Assembly: GCF_019264355.1 (NCBI RefSeq)
Contig: NZ_JAHVAH010000001.1
Location: 1,844,001-1,908,000, forward strand
DNA length: 64,000 nucleotides
Source: Sphingomicrobium clamense
GTDB lineage: Bacteria; Pseudomonadota; Alphaproteobacteria; Sphingomonadales; Sphingomonadaceae
Reading direction: 5' to 3'
Shown in pieces: positions 42,322 to 51,337 of the stretch. The translations under genes and the position numbers were made by a program. Numbering within the stretch: the first letter of the stretch is position 1; every line of letters starts with the position of its first letter. The notes under the pieces were generated by a model that was not told where the DNA came from, searched no databases, and saw nothing but the letters and a program-made list of their open reading frames with translations.

Positions 42322-42771
42322 ATGACGATCAAGACCCGATGGCTGTTGCCGTTTGCCGCCCTCGCGCTCGCTGCCTGCGATGCGCAGACCACCACCGCCG
42401 ATCCCGTCGTCAGCGACGCCTGGGCCCGCGAGACGCTGGAAGGCCAACCGATGGGTGCGGCCTACTTCACCATCACCAACGAGGGTAGCGACCCGATCAA
42501 GCTGGTTGGCGTGTCGAGCGACGCATCGAACGGCGCGAGCCTCCACAGTTCGGTGATCGAGAATGGCGTTGCCAGCATGCGGGCCATCGAGGGCGGACTG
42601 GTGATCGATGCAGGCGAGAGCGCGACGCTCGAACCCGGCGGCGACCATGTCATGTTCGAAGGACTGACCGGCCCGCTCGCCGAAGGCAGCACGGTACCGT
42701 TGACCCTTCGCTTCGAGGACGGGAGCGAGATGACCGTCGACGTTGCGGTTGTGGGAGCGGGCGAACGATGA
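42322..42771 (+). CDS. PCu(A)C-type periplasmic copper chaperone
   Basis: Delivers Cu(I) to the CuA or other centre of cytochrome oxidase in the periplasm. The 149-residue lipoprotein starts MTIKTRWLLPFAALALAACD with lipobox LAAC. The PCuAC pattern is present: SDAWARETLEGQPMGAAYFT, LHSSVIENGVASM and PGGDHVMFEGL, giving His, Met and His-x-Met ligands. The residue after the first His is Ser instead of the usual Met, so one ligand differs. Its stop overlaps the SCO gene start (ATGA); together they form a copper-insertion pair. Confidence 0.92.
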   Translation: MTIKTRWLLPFAALALAACDAQTTTADPVVSDAWARETLEGQPMGAAYFTITNEGSDPIKLVGVSSDASNGASLHSSVIENGVASMRAIEGGLVIDAGESATLEPGGDHVMFEGLTGPLAEGSTVPLTLRFEDGSEMTVDVAVVGAGER

Positions 42772-43367
42772 CCCGGCTGCAGATGATCCTGTGGGGGGTC
42801 CTCGGACTGGTCACGGCGGGCATGGCGGCGTTCATCGTCTTCGCTCCCGAGCCCGAACCCCGGATCGTCTCGCGTCCCGCCGAAAATGTGCAGGCATCGA
42901 TCGGCGGACCTTTCACGCTCACCGATGCCGATGGTGAGACCTTCTCGAGCCTGTCGCTGGCGGGACGACCGCATGCGGTCTTTTTCGGCTTCACCAATTG
43001 CCCCGACGTCTGTCCGACGACGCTGGCGCGTCTCGTCCGGCTACGCGAGGAACTGGGCACCGATGCGTTCGACATCGTCTTCATCACCGTCGACCCCGAG
43101 CGCGACGGCCCCGATGAGGTCGGTAAATATGCCGCATTGTTCGACACGCCGATCATCGGCCTGACCGGCTCTCCCGAGCAGATTGACAAGGTCAAGGAAC
43201 AGTATGGCGTCTATAGCGAGAAGTCGGGCGATGATCCGGCGGCCTATAATGTCGATCACACCGCGACCGTGTTCCTGATGGATGGCGAAGGCAATTTCGT
43301 GTCGACCATCGCGCAGGAAGAGGCTCGCGAGCCCGCGCTGGCCAAGCTGCGCCGGATCGCCGCCTAG
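42768..43367 (+). CDS. SCO1/SenC-family copper chaperone/thioredoxin-like protein
   Basis: A 199-residue membrane-anchored thioredoxin-fold protein needed for CuA assembly of cytochrome c oxidase. The N-terminal helix MILWGVLGLVTAGMAAFIVF anchors it; the copper/redox Cys pair is in FTNCPDVCPTTLARLV, the third ligand His in YNVDHTATVFLMD, and VFITVDPERDGPDEVGKYA is the family segment. It is coupled to the PCuAC gene by ATGA. No oxidase subunit genes lie in this window. The stop shares CTAG with the convergent hydrolase gene. Confidence 0.95.
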   Translation: MTRLQMILWGVLGLVTAGMAAFIVFAPEPEPRIVSRPAENVQASIGGPFTLTDADGETFSSLSLAGRPHAVFFGFTNCPDVCPTTLARLVRLREELGTDAFDIVFITVDPERDGPDEVGKYAALFDTPIIGLTGSPEQIDKVKEQYGVYSEKSGDDPAAYNVDHTATVFLMDGEGNFVSTIAQEEAREPALAKLRRIAA

Positions 43368-44224
43368 ACTTCGATTTTGGCGAGCAACCGTTCGAGCGCG
43401 GCGAGGCTTTCGGGCTCGTCGAGGCTCGGCGCGTGCCCGACGTCGGGGATGGTGACGAGCTCCGAATTGGCAAGCTCGCGCTCCATGCGCTTTGCCGTCG
43501 CCTCGTCGAACAAATCGCTGGTGCCCCCGCGCAGGATCGTCACCGGCTTGTCCTTGAGATTCTCGAGCAGGTGCCAGGCTGACACGGGCGGCTCGCCCTG
43601 CGCCTTCACGAAGTTGTCGCGGATCGCCATGTCGTAGGCGAGGCCGATGCGACCGTCCGCTTCCTCGCGCATGACGCGGCGCGCGAACCGTTCCCAGTCG
43701 CCCAGGTCCCAGGCAGGATAGATGGGCTTCATCCGCTCGGCGAACCCGGCGGCAGCGGCGGCCCAGTCGTCGAAATAGACGGGCACGCCGACATACTGAC
43801 CGATCCGCGCGATCCCCTCGTCGACGATCTCGGGTCCGATGTCGTTGATCAAGGCGCCCGCGATGCGTTCGTCGTCGCTGTCGGCAAGCAGCATCGTGAC
43901 GATGCCGCCCAGTGACGTCCCCACGAACACCGCATCGGCAATGCCGAGCTCGTCGAGAAATTTGAGCACGTCGCCGGCGTAGGTCTTGGGCACGTAATTG
44001 GCACTGTCGGGATCGTTAGCGCTCAGCCCTCGTCCGCGAAAACTCATCGCCAGCACGCGCCACTCGCCCCCGAACCGATCGCCGACCGGTTCGAAATCGC
44101 GCGCATTGCGGGTCAGGCCCGGCAGGCACAGGATGGGCGGCCTGTCGCGCGGTCCGTCATAATCGCGATAATGAAGCTTGAGACCGTTGGTGCTGTTGAA
44201 GAAACGGTCCTTGAAACGCGCCAT
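43364..44224 (-). CDS. Alpha/beta hydrolase
   Basis: A 286-residue esterase/lactonase-type enzyme: ILCLPGLTRNARDFEPV (oxyanion region HG replaced by PG), FRGRGLSANDP, nucleophile Ser in VFVGTSLGGIVTML, acid in LRGGTSDLFD and His in IPDVGHAPSLDEPE. The N-terminus KDRFFNSTNGLKLHYRDYDG is typical for this subgroup, which acts on small carboxylic esters or lactones. The substrate is not evident. It diverges from selO (gap ~40 bases). Confidence 0.92.
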   Translation of the reverse strand: MARFKDRFFNSTNGLKLHYRDYDGPRDRPPILCLPGLTRNARDFEPVGDRFGGEWRVLAMSFRGRGLSANDPDSANYVPKTYAGDVLKFLDELGIADAVFVGTSLGGIVTMLLADSDDERIAGALINDIGPEIVDEGIARIGQYVGVPVYFDDWAAAAAGFAERMKPIYPAWDLGDWERFARRVMREEADGRIGLAYDMAIRDNFVKAQGEPPVSAWHLLENLKDKPVTILRGGTSDLFDEATAKRMERELANSELVTIPDVGHAPSLDEPESLAALERLLAKIEV

Positions 44225-44265
44225 TCACTCTTTCCCTGAAGCTGGACGCCACCTATCGCTGGTGC

Positions 44266-45648
44266 ATGGCCAAAAGCCAACCCTATCGTCCCGATCCCAA
44301 AATCCTCGAGCTCGGGGACCGCTTCTTCGATCCCGTCGAGGCGGCCGACTTCCCGAGGACCGAGGAGCGCTTCTTCAATGCGCGCTGGGCAGAGAAGATC
44401 GGTCTCGGCGATCTGGATGCCAAGGCACGCGAGGCGCATTTCGGACGCTTCGAGCCGCTACCCGACAATCTGCAGCAGCCGCTCGCGCTGCGCTATCACG
44501 GGCACCAATTTCGGCACTACAACCCCGAGCTGGGCGACGGGCGCGGCTTCCTGTTCGCGCAGATTCGCGACGGCCACGACCGCTTGCTCGACCTGGGCAC
44601 CAAGGGTTCGGGGCAAACGCCGTGGAGCCGACGCGGCGACGGGCGGCTGACGCTCAAGGGCGGGGTGCGCGAGATTTTGGCGACCGAAATGCTCGAGGCG
44701 CTGGGCGTCAACACGTCGAAAAGCTTCGCGCTCTACGAAACGGGCGAGGAATTGTGGCGCGGAGACGAGCCCTCCCCTACCCGCTCGAGCGTGCTGACGC
44801 GGCTTGGCCACGGCCATATCCGTATCGGCACCTTCCAGCGTCTCGCCTATCACAACGACAATGACGGCATCGCGGCACTGACCGACTATTGCCTGCGCCA
44901 TCTTTACGGCGAGGCACCGACGGGAGACACGGCGGAGCATGCGGCGCGCTTGTTCGAGCTGGTCGTGGCGGCGACCGCGAAACTCGCTGCGTCCTACATG
45001 GCCGCAGGGTTCGTGCACGGCGTGCTCAACAGCGACAATATCGCGATCACCGCGGAAAGCTTCGACTACGGCCCATGGCGGTTCACGCCGATGTGGGATC
45101 CGGCCTTTACGGCCGCCTATTTCGACGAAGCCGGCCTTTACGCCTTTGCGCGCCAGCCCGAGGCGATCCAGTGGGACGTCGCGCAATTGGGCGGCGTCTT
45201 CTCGCTCGTCTGCCCGGCGGAGCGGTTGCAGCCCGCGCTCGAGGATTGGGGCCCGCAATTCGACCGCGCCGTTTCTCGCGCTTTGCTCGCCCGGCTTGGT
45301 GTCGGCGAGAGCGACGAAGATGCCGACCTGGCGCGGCTGCTGGTGGCTGCGCTGGCGACACAGGATGCGACGATCAATCGCGTTTTCTTCGACTGGCAAG
45401 GCGGGGTCGACCCGGGGGCCGACGCCTACCCTGCCCCGGCCTTCCGTGCGCTGGCCGAACGGCTGGATGGGCGCGGTGGCAAACGGCCAAACCACGAATA
45501 TTGGTCCGATCCGGACCCGGTCGCTATGCCGATCGAGACGGTCGAGGCGCTGTGGGCGCATATCGACGAACGCGACGACTGGGCGCCGCTGCAACGGATG
45601 ATCGCGAATATCCGGCGGATGGGGGAAGCGATGGCGCTTCGCGCTTGA
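44266..45648 (+). CDS. selO: SelO-family protein adenylyltransferase (YdiU)
   Basis: A pseudokinase-fold enzyme that transfers AMP to protein Ser/Thr/Tyr and acts in redox homeostasis. The 460-residue protein shows the family order: FFNARWAEKIGLGDLDAKAR, LALRYHGHQFRHYNPELGDG, LGTKGSGQTPWSRRGDGRLT, LKGGVREILATEML, then FVHGVLNSDNIAITAESFDY (catalytic Asn/Asp) and DYGPWRFTPMWDP. Homologues in other phyla often end with a selenocysteine or cysteine near the C-terminus; none is visible here. A non-standard N-terminal length near 460 residues is normal for alphaproteobacterial forms. Confidence 0.94.
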   Translation: MAKSQPYRPDPKILELGDRFFDPVEAADFPRTEERFFNARWAEKIGLGDLDAKAREAHFGRFEPLPDNLQQPLALRYHGHQFRHYNPELGDGRGFLFAQIRDGHDRLLDLGTKGSGQTPWSRRGDGRLTLKGGVREILATEMLEALGVNTSKSFALYETGEELWRGDEPSPTRSSVLTRLGHGHIRIGTFQRLAYHNDNDGIAALTDYCLRHLYGEAPTGDTAEHAARLFELVVAATAKLAASYMAAGFVHGVLNSDNIAITAESFDYGPWRFTPMWDPAFTAAYFDEAGLYAFARQPEAIQWDVAQLGGVFSLVCPAERLQPALEDWGPQFDRAVSRALLARLGVGESDEDADLARLLVAALATQDATINRVFFDWQGGVDPGADAYPAPAFRALAERLDGRGGKRPNHEYWSDPDPVAMPIETVEALWAHIDERDDWAPLQRMIANIRRMGEAMALRA

Positions 45649-45680
45649 CCGCGGCGCGCGCATCTGGAACCTCGCGCGCC

Positions 45681-47111
45681 ATGGCCGAAACGATGACGTC
45701 GCACGAACCCGCAACGGGCAAGAAACTCTGGAGCGGGAGCGCAGGCGACCCCGCCGCCGAGATCGCCAAGGCACGCGAGGCCTTTCCCGACTGGGCCGAT
45801 CACAGCTTCACCTTCCGCGCCGAGACGATGCGCCGCGTCGCCAATGTCGTGCGCGCGAAGGAAAAGGAGTTCGCCGACCTGATCGCGCGCGAGACGGGCA
45901 AGCCGCTGTGGGAAGCGCAGCAGGAAGTCGGGATCGTCATCGGCAAGGTCGATATCTCGATCGACGCCTATTCCAACCGCACCGGTTCGACCACGTTCGA
46001 GGGCGCGCTCGGCTCGAAAGTCGCGGTGCGCCATCGCCCGCACGGCGTGTTGGGCGTGCTCGGGCCCTATAATTTCCCGGCCCACCTGCCCAATGGGCAT
46101 ATCGTCCCTGCGCTGCTGGCGGGGAACACGGTCGTCTTCAAACCGTCCGAAAAAACCCCGGCAAGCGGCGAATTCCTCGTCCAGTGCTTTCACGAGGGCG
46201 GCGTCCCCGAAAATGCGTTGCGCCTCGTCCAGGGCGGTATCGAGGTCGGCAAGGCGCTGGCGGGAGACGACGGGCTTGACGGCCTGCTCTTCACCGGCTC
46301 GGCGGGCGCGGGCAAGGCGCTCGCCAAGCAATATGCCGACACGCCGCACAAGATCCTCGCGATCGAGGCAGGCGGGAACAACCCGCTGGTCGCGTGGGAC
46401 ATGAAGGACATTCATGCCGCCGCCGCGATCATCACCCAATCGGCCTTCCTGTCGGCGGGGCAGCGCTGCACCTGCGCACGCCGCCTGATCGTGCCCGAAG
46501 AAGGCCATGAGGAAACGCTCGACGAAGTGCTGAAGCTGGTCGACCGGATCATCGTCGACCATCCCCACGCAGACCCCGCGCCCTTCATGGGGCCGGTGAT
46601 CGACAATGCGGCGGCAGACAATGTGCAGGAGCAGTTCGTCGAGCTGATGATGAAGGGCGGCGTGCCGATCAAGAAGCTGCACCGCCCTGACGAGGAAAAG
46701 CCTTTCCTGACGCCCGCGATCATCGACGTCACCAACGTCAAGAACCGCCCCGACGTCGAGATTTTCGGCCCCGTGCTGCAGCTCGTCCGCGTGCGCAATT
46801 TCGAGGAAGCGATCGCGGAAGCGAACAAGACGCGCTTCGGGCTCGCCGCCAGCGTGCTGACGCGCTCACCCGAGCTCTACAAACAGTTCTGGCGCGGCGT
46901 GCGCGCGGGCGTCGTCAACTGGAACAAGCCGACCAACGGCGCTCCCTCGACTGCGCCCTTCGGTGGCGTCGGCATCTCGGGCAACCATCGCCCGAGCGCC
47001 TACTACGCTGCTGATTATTGCGCCTGGCCGGTGACCAGCGTCGAGGCGGAGCTGTGCCGTGCGAGCATCGGGACGGGCCTCAAGGACCCGGCGACCGAAA
47101 AGACCCGCTAA
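45681..47111 (+). CDS. astD: N-succinylglutamate 5-semialdehyde dehydrogenase
   Basis: Fourth AST step: oxidises succinylglutamate semialdehyde to succinylglutamate with NAD. The 476-residue aldehyde dehydrogenase has FNFPAHLPNGHIVPALLAGN, KPSEKTPASGE, FTGSAGAGKAL, catalytic Glu in LAIEAGGNNPLVAW and Cys263 in SAGQRCTCARRLIV. The C-terminal ISGNHRPSAYYAADYCAWPV is the AstD signature. Start: ATG at 45681; MTSHEPAT 12 bases further is an alternative. The frame stays open ~790 bases further upstream, over selO, but that extension is a non-coding artefact. It lies ~29 kb from astA/astB. Confidence 0.95.
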   Translation: MAETMTSHEPATGKKLWSGSAGDPAAEIAKAREAFPDWADHSFTFRAETMRRVANVVRAKEKEFADLIARETGKPLWEAQQEVGIVIGKVDISIDAYSNRTGSTTFEGALGSKVAVRHRPHGVLGVLGPYNFPAHLPNGHIVPALLAGNTVVFKPSEKTPASGEFLVQCFHEGGVPENALRLVQGGIEVGKALAGDDGLDGLLFTGSAGAGKALAKQYADTPHKILAIEAGGNNPLVAWDMKDIHAAAAIITQSAFLSAGQRCTCARRLIVPEEGHEETLDEVLKLVDRIIVDHPHADPAPFMGPVIDNAAADNVQEQFVELMMKGGVPIKKLHRPDEEKPFLTPAIIDVTNVKNRPDVEIFGPVLQLVRVRNFEEAIAEANKTRFGLAASVLTRSPELYKQFWRGVRAGVVNWNKPTNGAPSTAPFGGVGISGNHRPSAYYAADYCAWPVTSVEAELCRASIGTGLKDPATEKTR

Positions 47112-48598
47112 CCGCGCGGTTCGGCGTAGTAACTCTCGTCGACGACGTCGGTGAAGCGGGTGACCGTGCGGTCGAACTTCATCATCACCTTGCCGGTCGA
47201 ACCGTGGCGCTGCTTGGCGACGATCAGCTCGGCGAGGCCATAGAGACGGTTCATCTCTTCCTGCCACTCGACGAATTCGGGATGGTCGTCCTCGGGCTTG
47301 CGCATTTCGAGATAATAGTCGCCGCGATAGACGAACCAGACCATGTCGGCGTCCTGCTCGATCGAGCCCGATTCACGAAGGTCGGAAAGCTGCGGACGCT
47401 TGTCCTCGCGCTGCTCGACCGCACGGCTGAGCTGCGAAAGCGCGATAACGGGGCAATCCAGCTCCTTGGCGAGCTGCTTGAGGCCACGGCTGATCTCGGA
47501 GATTTCCTGAACGCGGTTGCTCTCGCTCGAGCGACCGGTGCCCGAGAGCAGCTGGAGATAGTCGACCACGACCATACCGATGCCCTTCTGCCGCTTGAGG
47601 CGGCGAGCACGGGTGCGCAGCGCGGCGATCGAAAGACCGGCGGTATCGTCGATATAAAGCGGCAGGTTTGAGAGTTCGGCCGAAGCGCGCGCGAGGTTCT
47701 GGAACTCGTCGCGGCCGATCTTGCCCATGCGCAGCTTTTCCGAGCTGATCCCGCTCTCGGCGGCGAGCACACGCGTGGCGAGCTGGTCGGCGGACATTTC
47801 AAGGCTGAAGAAGGCGACCGGCGCGCCGGCGGCCTTTTCGGGCGGGATGCCGTCCTGCTGGTCGCGCACGAAACGCTGGGCGCAGGAAAAGGCGATGTTC
47901 ATCGCGAGCGATGACTTGCCCATACCCGGACGTCCGGCGAGGATGACGAGGTCGGAGCGCTGGAGGCCACCGGTCTTGCCATTGATGCCCTCGATCCCCG
48001 AGGTGAGCCCTGACAGTTTGCCGCCGAAATTGAGTGCCTTTTCGGCCATTTCGAGCGCCAGCTTGGTGGCTTCGGAAAAGCTCTTCGCCTTGCCTTCCGC
48101 GCCGCCTTCCTCTGCCACTCGGTAGAGTTCGGTCTCGGCACGTTCGATCTGGTCGAGCGGGGCGACGTCCTCCGACGTGTCCATCGCGCCTTCGACCAGT
48201 TCGCGCCCGACGCCGACGAGCGAGCGGAGCAGCGCGAGATCGTAGACCTGCGCGGCGAAATCTTTCGCGCCGATCACGCTCGCACCCGATCCGGTGAGCT
48301 TGGCGAGATAGGCCGGCCCGCCCACTTCCTTCATCGGTTCGTCCGCCTCGAACAGCGGCTTGAGGGTCACCGGGTTGGCGACCATGTTCTTGTCGGTGAG
48401 CTTGAGGATCTGGTCGTAGATGCGCCCGTGGAGCGGCTCGTAAAAATGATGGGCGCGCAGCTTCATCTGCACGTCCTCGACGAGCCTGTTGTCGATCATC
48501 AGCGCGCCAAGCAGCGCAGCCTCCGCCTCGACATTGTGCGGCAATTTCTGTTCGGCGTTCGAGCCCCCGCTCTCGCCAATCTGGATCACTTCGGCCAT
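47108..48598 (-). CDS. dnaB: Replicative DNA helicase
   Basis: The ring helicase of the chromosome replisome. The 496-residue protein has the N-terminal primase-interacting domain (LPHNVEAEAALLGALMIDNR), linker, then the RecA-type motor with Walker A ILAGRPGMGKSSLAMN, Walker B-like MVVVDYLQLLSGTG and the arginine-finger/loop region SQLSRAVEQREDKRPQLSDL. Start MAEVIQIGESGG is preferred over longer upstream forms that run through the promoter. It diverges from dcd over 119 bases that contain a perfect DnaA box. Confidence 0.97.
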   Translation of the reverse strand: MAEVIQIGESGGSNAEQKLPHNVEAEAALLGALMIDNRLVEDVQMKLRAHHFYEPLHGRIYDQILKLTDKNMVANPVTLKPLFEADEPMKEVGGPAYLAKLTGSGASVIGAKDFAAQVYDLALLRSLVGVGRELVEGAMDTSEDVAPLDQIERAETELYRVAEEGGAEGKAKSFSEATKLALEMAEKALNFGGKLSGLTSGIEGINGKTGGLQRSDLVILAGRPGMGKSSLAMNIAFSCAQRFVRDQQDGIPPEKAAGAPVAFFSLEMSADQLATRVLAAESGISSEKLRMGKIGRDEFQNLARASAELSNLPLYIDDTAGLSIAALRTRARRLKRQKGIGMVVVDYLQLLSGTGRSSESNRVQEISEISRGLKQLAKELDCPVIALSQLSRAVEQREDKRPQLSDLRESGSIEQDADMVWFVYRGDYYLEMRKPEDDHPEFVEWQEEMNRLYGLAELIVAKQRHGSTGKVMMKFDRTVTRFTDVVDESYYAEPRG

Positions 48599-48663
48599 GG
48601 GATCATGCCTTATAGCAAAAAGTCCCGCGCGGGGGCGTCCAAAAATTTTTTCCGTGGAATGCG

Positions 48664-48672
48664 TGTGGATAA
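48664..48672 (-). promoter_or_regulatory. Perfect DnaA box between dnaB and dcd
   Basis: TTATCCACA on the minus strand (TGTGGATAA on the plus strand) is the exact high-affinity DnaA 9-mer. It lies 66 bases upstream of dnaB and 46 bases upstream of dcd, in their shared promoter region, suggesting DnaA control of one or both. Confidence 0.6.
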
Positions 48673-48717
48673 CTCGCACGATTGCGTGGATGGATTTTTG
48701 CCGCCACACAAAGGCGC

Positions 48718-49272
48718 ATGAGCATTCTATCCGATAAGTGGATTCGCCAGAAGAGCCAGGACGACGGCATGATCGAGCCGTTCGTCGAGGCGCAGCGGCG
48801 CGAGGGCAATATCAGCTTTGGGCTTTCGAGCTACGGTTACGACGCGCGGGTCGCGGACGAATTCAAGATCTTCACCAATGTCGACTCAAGCGTCGTCGAT
48901 CCCAAGAGCTTCGACCCCAAGAATTTCGTCGACCGGCAGACCGACGTCTGCATCATTCCGCCCAACAGCTTCGCGCTGGCGCGGACGGTCGAATATTTCC
49001 GCATCCCCGAGGACGTGCTGGTCATCTGCCTCGGAAAGTCGACCTATGCGCGGTGCGGCATCATCGTGAACGTCACCCCGCTCGAGCCGGGCTGGGAGGG
49101 GCATGTTACGCTGGAATTTTCCAACACGACGCCGCTCCCCGCCAAGATCTATGCCAATGAAGGCGCGTGCCAGTTTCTGTTCCTCAAGGGGAACGAGCGG
49201 TGCGAGACGAGCTACAAGGACCGCGCCGGCAAATATATGGGTCAGCGCGGGGTCACGCTGCCCAAGCTTTAG
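48718..49272 (+). CDS. dcd: dCTP deaminase
   Basis: Deaminates dCTP to dUTP for thymidylate synthesis. The 184-residue trimeric enzyme begins [20 protein letters not shown] and has [39 protein letters not shown] (nucleotide-binding and catalytic Arg/Glu region: [20 protein letters not shown]) and the closing [13 protein letters not shown]. No added dUTPase domain. The ATG at 48718 matches the family start. It shares its promoter region and the DnaA box with dnaB. Confidence 0.97.
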   Translation: MSILSDKWIRQKSQDDGMIEPFVEAQRREGNISFGLSSYGYDARVADEFKIFTNVDSSVVDPKSFDPKNFVDRQTDVCIIPPNSFALARTVEYFRIPEDVLVICLGKSTYARCGIIVNVTPLEPGWEGHVTLEFSNTTPLPAKIYANEGACQFLFLKGNERCETSYKDRAGKYMGQRGVTLPKL

Positions 49273-49790
49273 GTCGCGGCGCCGCGGGGCGGATAATCCT
49301 TGTCGCGCACGAAATCGAGCGCACCCATCAGCGTTTCCCAATCGGGCCGTGTGAACGGCATGGTCTGCCACACGCCGGCGTAAAGCGTCTGGTCGGGATG
49401 GACGAGCAACAGGCCGGGCTCGCAGAAGCGGTCGGGCTCTTTCGATCCTTCGCGCTTGGTCGAGATGTAGCAACCAAGGCTCCGCGCCAGCTCTTCGCTC
49501 ATGCCATAGGCGAGCGGGACGTTGTCGATGTTCCAATCCTTTTGCGAGAGCCGGGCGCGCGCTTCTTCGTCCATGCTCATCGCGGTCACATTGATCCCGC
49601 GCTCCGCATATTGGTCGACCAGCCCGTCCAGCTGCTCGAGCCATTTCTTGCACAGCGGGCAGTGCACCCCGCGATAGATGGCGAGGATCGAGAGGAAGTC
49701 GGGATTGTCGCCCGCCAGGCTGAACCGGCCATCGGGAAGCATCGGCAGGTCGACGTCGGGGACGGGTTGCGTAGGGATCAGTTGGGACAT
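49269..49790 (-). CDS. Peroxiredoxin-like AhpC/TSA-family protein
   Basis: A 173-residue thioredoxin-fold protein of the redoxin type. The active-site segment [20 protein letters not shown] has a Cys-x-x-Cys pair; [14 protein letters not shown] and [20 protein letters not shown] are typical. The C-terminal half has [20 protein letters not shown]. Such proteins are annotated as peroxiredoxin-like or thiol reductases; peroxide as substrate is likely but not proven. AAGGAG is 6 bases before the ATG at 49790, deciding the start against upstream codons. The stop overlaps that of dcd. Confidence 0.9.
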   Translation of the reverse strand: MSQLIPTQPVPDVDLPMLPDGRFSLAGDNPDFLSILAIYRGVHCPLCKKWLEQLDGLVDQYAERGINVTAMSMDEEARARLSQKDWNIDNVPLAYGMSEELARSLGCYISTKREGSKEPDRFCEPGLLLVHPDQTLYAGVWQTMPFTRPDWETLMGALDFVRDKDYPPRGAAT

Positions 49791-49830
49791 GCGTGGCTCC
49801 TTCGGGAGGCCAACGCGAAAGCGCGCAATC

Positions 49831-50400
49831 CTATCCCTCGATACAGGGAATCCGTGTCGCCTTGAGCATGATCGGGGGCAGCGGATTGCCCTCCGCATCG
49901 AGCGCATGATGGACGCGCATCCATTGATCCGGACCCAGCCGCTTGAAGGTCGCCTCGAAGCCTTTTCGCTCGGGATGAACCTGCGTCATCACCGGCTCGC
50001 CCTTGTCGTTGATCGTGGCGACGAGGTGCTGCGCCGAGAAGGACGGCTGCGCGAGCCAGACCATTTCCCAGACTCCATCGTCGCGCTTCATGCGCACATT
50101 GACGCCCGAACCTTTCTGCTCCTCGAAACCGGGATCGACATTGAACCATTCGTCGATGACCGCGGTGCCGCCCAGTCCGTAGCGGCCATTCCAGCGCGAG
50201 GGCGGGGTATTGGGACGCGGCGGCGACCATTGGGTACCCAGCCACATATGGCCGGTGACCCAGAAATCGCCGATCAGGAAATCGAAATCTCTGAGCCGCT
50301 CGCGCTGCTCGGGGGTCGCCTCGCCGGTTTCGCAGGCCGCGGGCGCGATGCCTTCGGGTGGTAGCGGGACGCTAAAAAGAAGAAAGGCCAGGCCGGTCAT
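49831..50400 (-). CDS. Probable exported protein, DUF1579-like fold, unknown function
   Basis: A 189-residue product beginning MTGLAFLLFSVPLPPEGIAP, with a short hydrophobic N-terminus that may be a signal peptide. The body (LRDFDFLIGDFWVTGHMWLG ... WNGRYGLGGTAVIDEWFNVD ... VWEMVWLAQPSFSAQHLVAT) resembles the lipocalin-like proteins that are annotated as DUF1579, where FDFLIGxW opens the barrel. Function unknown; it may bind a small hydrophobic ligand. It is upstream of the peroxiredoxin-like gene on the same strand, separated by ~40 bases. Confidence 0.7.
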   Translation of the reverse strand: MTGLAFLLFSVPLPPEGIAPAACETGEATPEQRERLRDFDFLIGDFWVTGHMWLGTQWSPPRPNTPPSRWNGRYGLGGTAVIDEWFNVDPGFEEQKGSGVNVRMKRDDGVWEMVWLAQPSFSAQHLVATINDKGEPVMTQVHPERKGFEATFKRLGPDQWMRVHHALDAEGNPLPPIMLKATRIPCIEG

Positions 50401-50472
50401 GTCGATGCTCCCTCTGTTCGGGACCAGTCGACAGGCCGGCCTGGCCCTTGGCTATACGTCTTCTACGAAGCG

Positions 50473-50649
50473 TCAGGTCTCGTCGACGACCTCGGCGCCC
50501 GGGCCGTTCTTCAGGATCGAGTCGATCGCGTTCTTCGCGCTGCTCTTGGAGCTATAGCCCTCGGTCCAGAAGATCTTCTCGCTGTTATAGTTGAAGGACA
50601 CGCGGAACTCGCCCTTCTTGTCTTTGGTGATGTGGAACCGATGCGGCAA
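50473..50649 (-). CDS. YegP-like DUF1508 protein (58 residues, TTG start)
   Basis: A short gene with a TTG start: (M)PHRFHITKDKKGEFRVSFNY followed by EKIFWTEGYSSKSSAKNAID and SILKNGPGAEVVDET. This is the single-repeat DUF1508/YegP pattern (F-x-[IV]-x-K-D-x-x-G-x-[FW]-R ... SEx-Y-x-SK-x-x-[AC]-x-N-x-I). A GGAGG lies 5 bases before the TTG, which supports the start; no ATG fits. E. coli YegP has two such repeats. Function is not known. It is flanked by the DUF1579-like gene and the FMN reductase gene on the same strand. Confidence 0.8.
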   Translation of the reverse strand: MPHRFHITKDKKGEFRVSFNYNSEKIFWTEGYSSKSSAKNAIDSILKNGPGAEVVDET

Positions 50650-50704
50650 TGGAGCCTCCCTGCGTTTCGTGGAGCGAGGAGACTGTCAGCCAGCCGACAA
50701 AGCG

Positions 50705-51286
50705 TCAACCGGCATGTTCGCTGCCACCACGCACCATCTGCTCGATGTGACTGGCGAAAGCTTTTGCAAAGCGGGAGACCTCCTTGCGCAACCCGTTGTC
50801 ATGGATGGTGCCGTCGAGGTCGATCTTGTCGTCGCTGATGCCGCCATAATAGGCCTCGGGCTGTCCCATGTCGGGCATGTCGAGCGTTTTGAAGCAGGGC
50901 AGGATGGCGAGGCTGCCGCCCAGCGCGCCGGTCGACCCGGGCGTGGTCGAGAAGACCGCGCAGGGCTTGCCGATCAGCACGCCCTTTCCATAGGGGCGCG
51001 AGCCGACGTCGATGGCATTTTTGAGCGCGCCGGTGATCGAGCGGTTCCATTCGGGGCTGGCGAACAGGACGGCATCCTTTCCCTCGATGGCGTCGCGATA
51101 GGTTTGCCACGCCTCCGGCCGGTCGTCATTGTCGATGTCCGGATTGTAGAGCGGGAGATCGGCGATCGCGACTTCCTCGATCTCGAGGCGGTCGGACACC
51201 ATGTCGGCGATCGCCTTGCCAATGCGGCGATGGAAGCTGGCTTCGCGGATCGACCCGCAGATGAAGGCGACGGTGGGCTTGGTCAT
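50705..51286 (-). CDS. NADPH-dependent FMN reductase-family flavoprotein
   Basis: A 193-residue flavodoxin-fold oxidoreductase: MTKPTVAFICGSIREASFHR gives the FMN-phosphate loop (GSIREASF), and DAVLFASPEWNRSITGALKN is the family PEYN-type motif with SPEWN. STTPGSTGALGGSLAI follows. Members (ChrR/YieF, AzoB type) reduce quinones, chromate or azo dyes with NAD(P)H, giving oxidative stress tolerance. The exact substrate is not determinable. It is a stand-alone gene, with rnr upstream on the same strand after a ~50-base gap. Confidence 0.92.
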   Translation of the reverse strand: MTKPTVAFICGSIREASFHRRIGKAIADMVSDRLEIEEVAIADLPLYNPDIDNDDRPEAWQTYRDAIEGKDAVLFASPEWNRSITGALKNAIDVGSRPYGKGVLIGKPCAVFSTTPGSTGALGGSLAILPCFKTLDMPDMGQPEAYYGGISDDKIDLDGTIHDNGLRKEVSRFAKAFASHIEQMVRGGSEHAG

Positions 51287-51337
51287 GAAATTCTCCGTTG
51301 GTTTCCCGACCAACGGGCGCGGACCGCACGGGTTGCG

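Noticed and set aside
44889..47111. Long N-terminal extension of astD through selO (740 codons)
   Set aside because: The first ~260 codons are out of frame over selO. The ALDH begins normally at ATG 45681.
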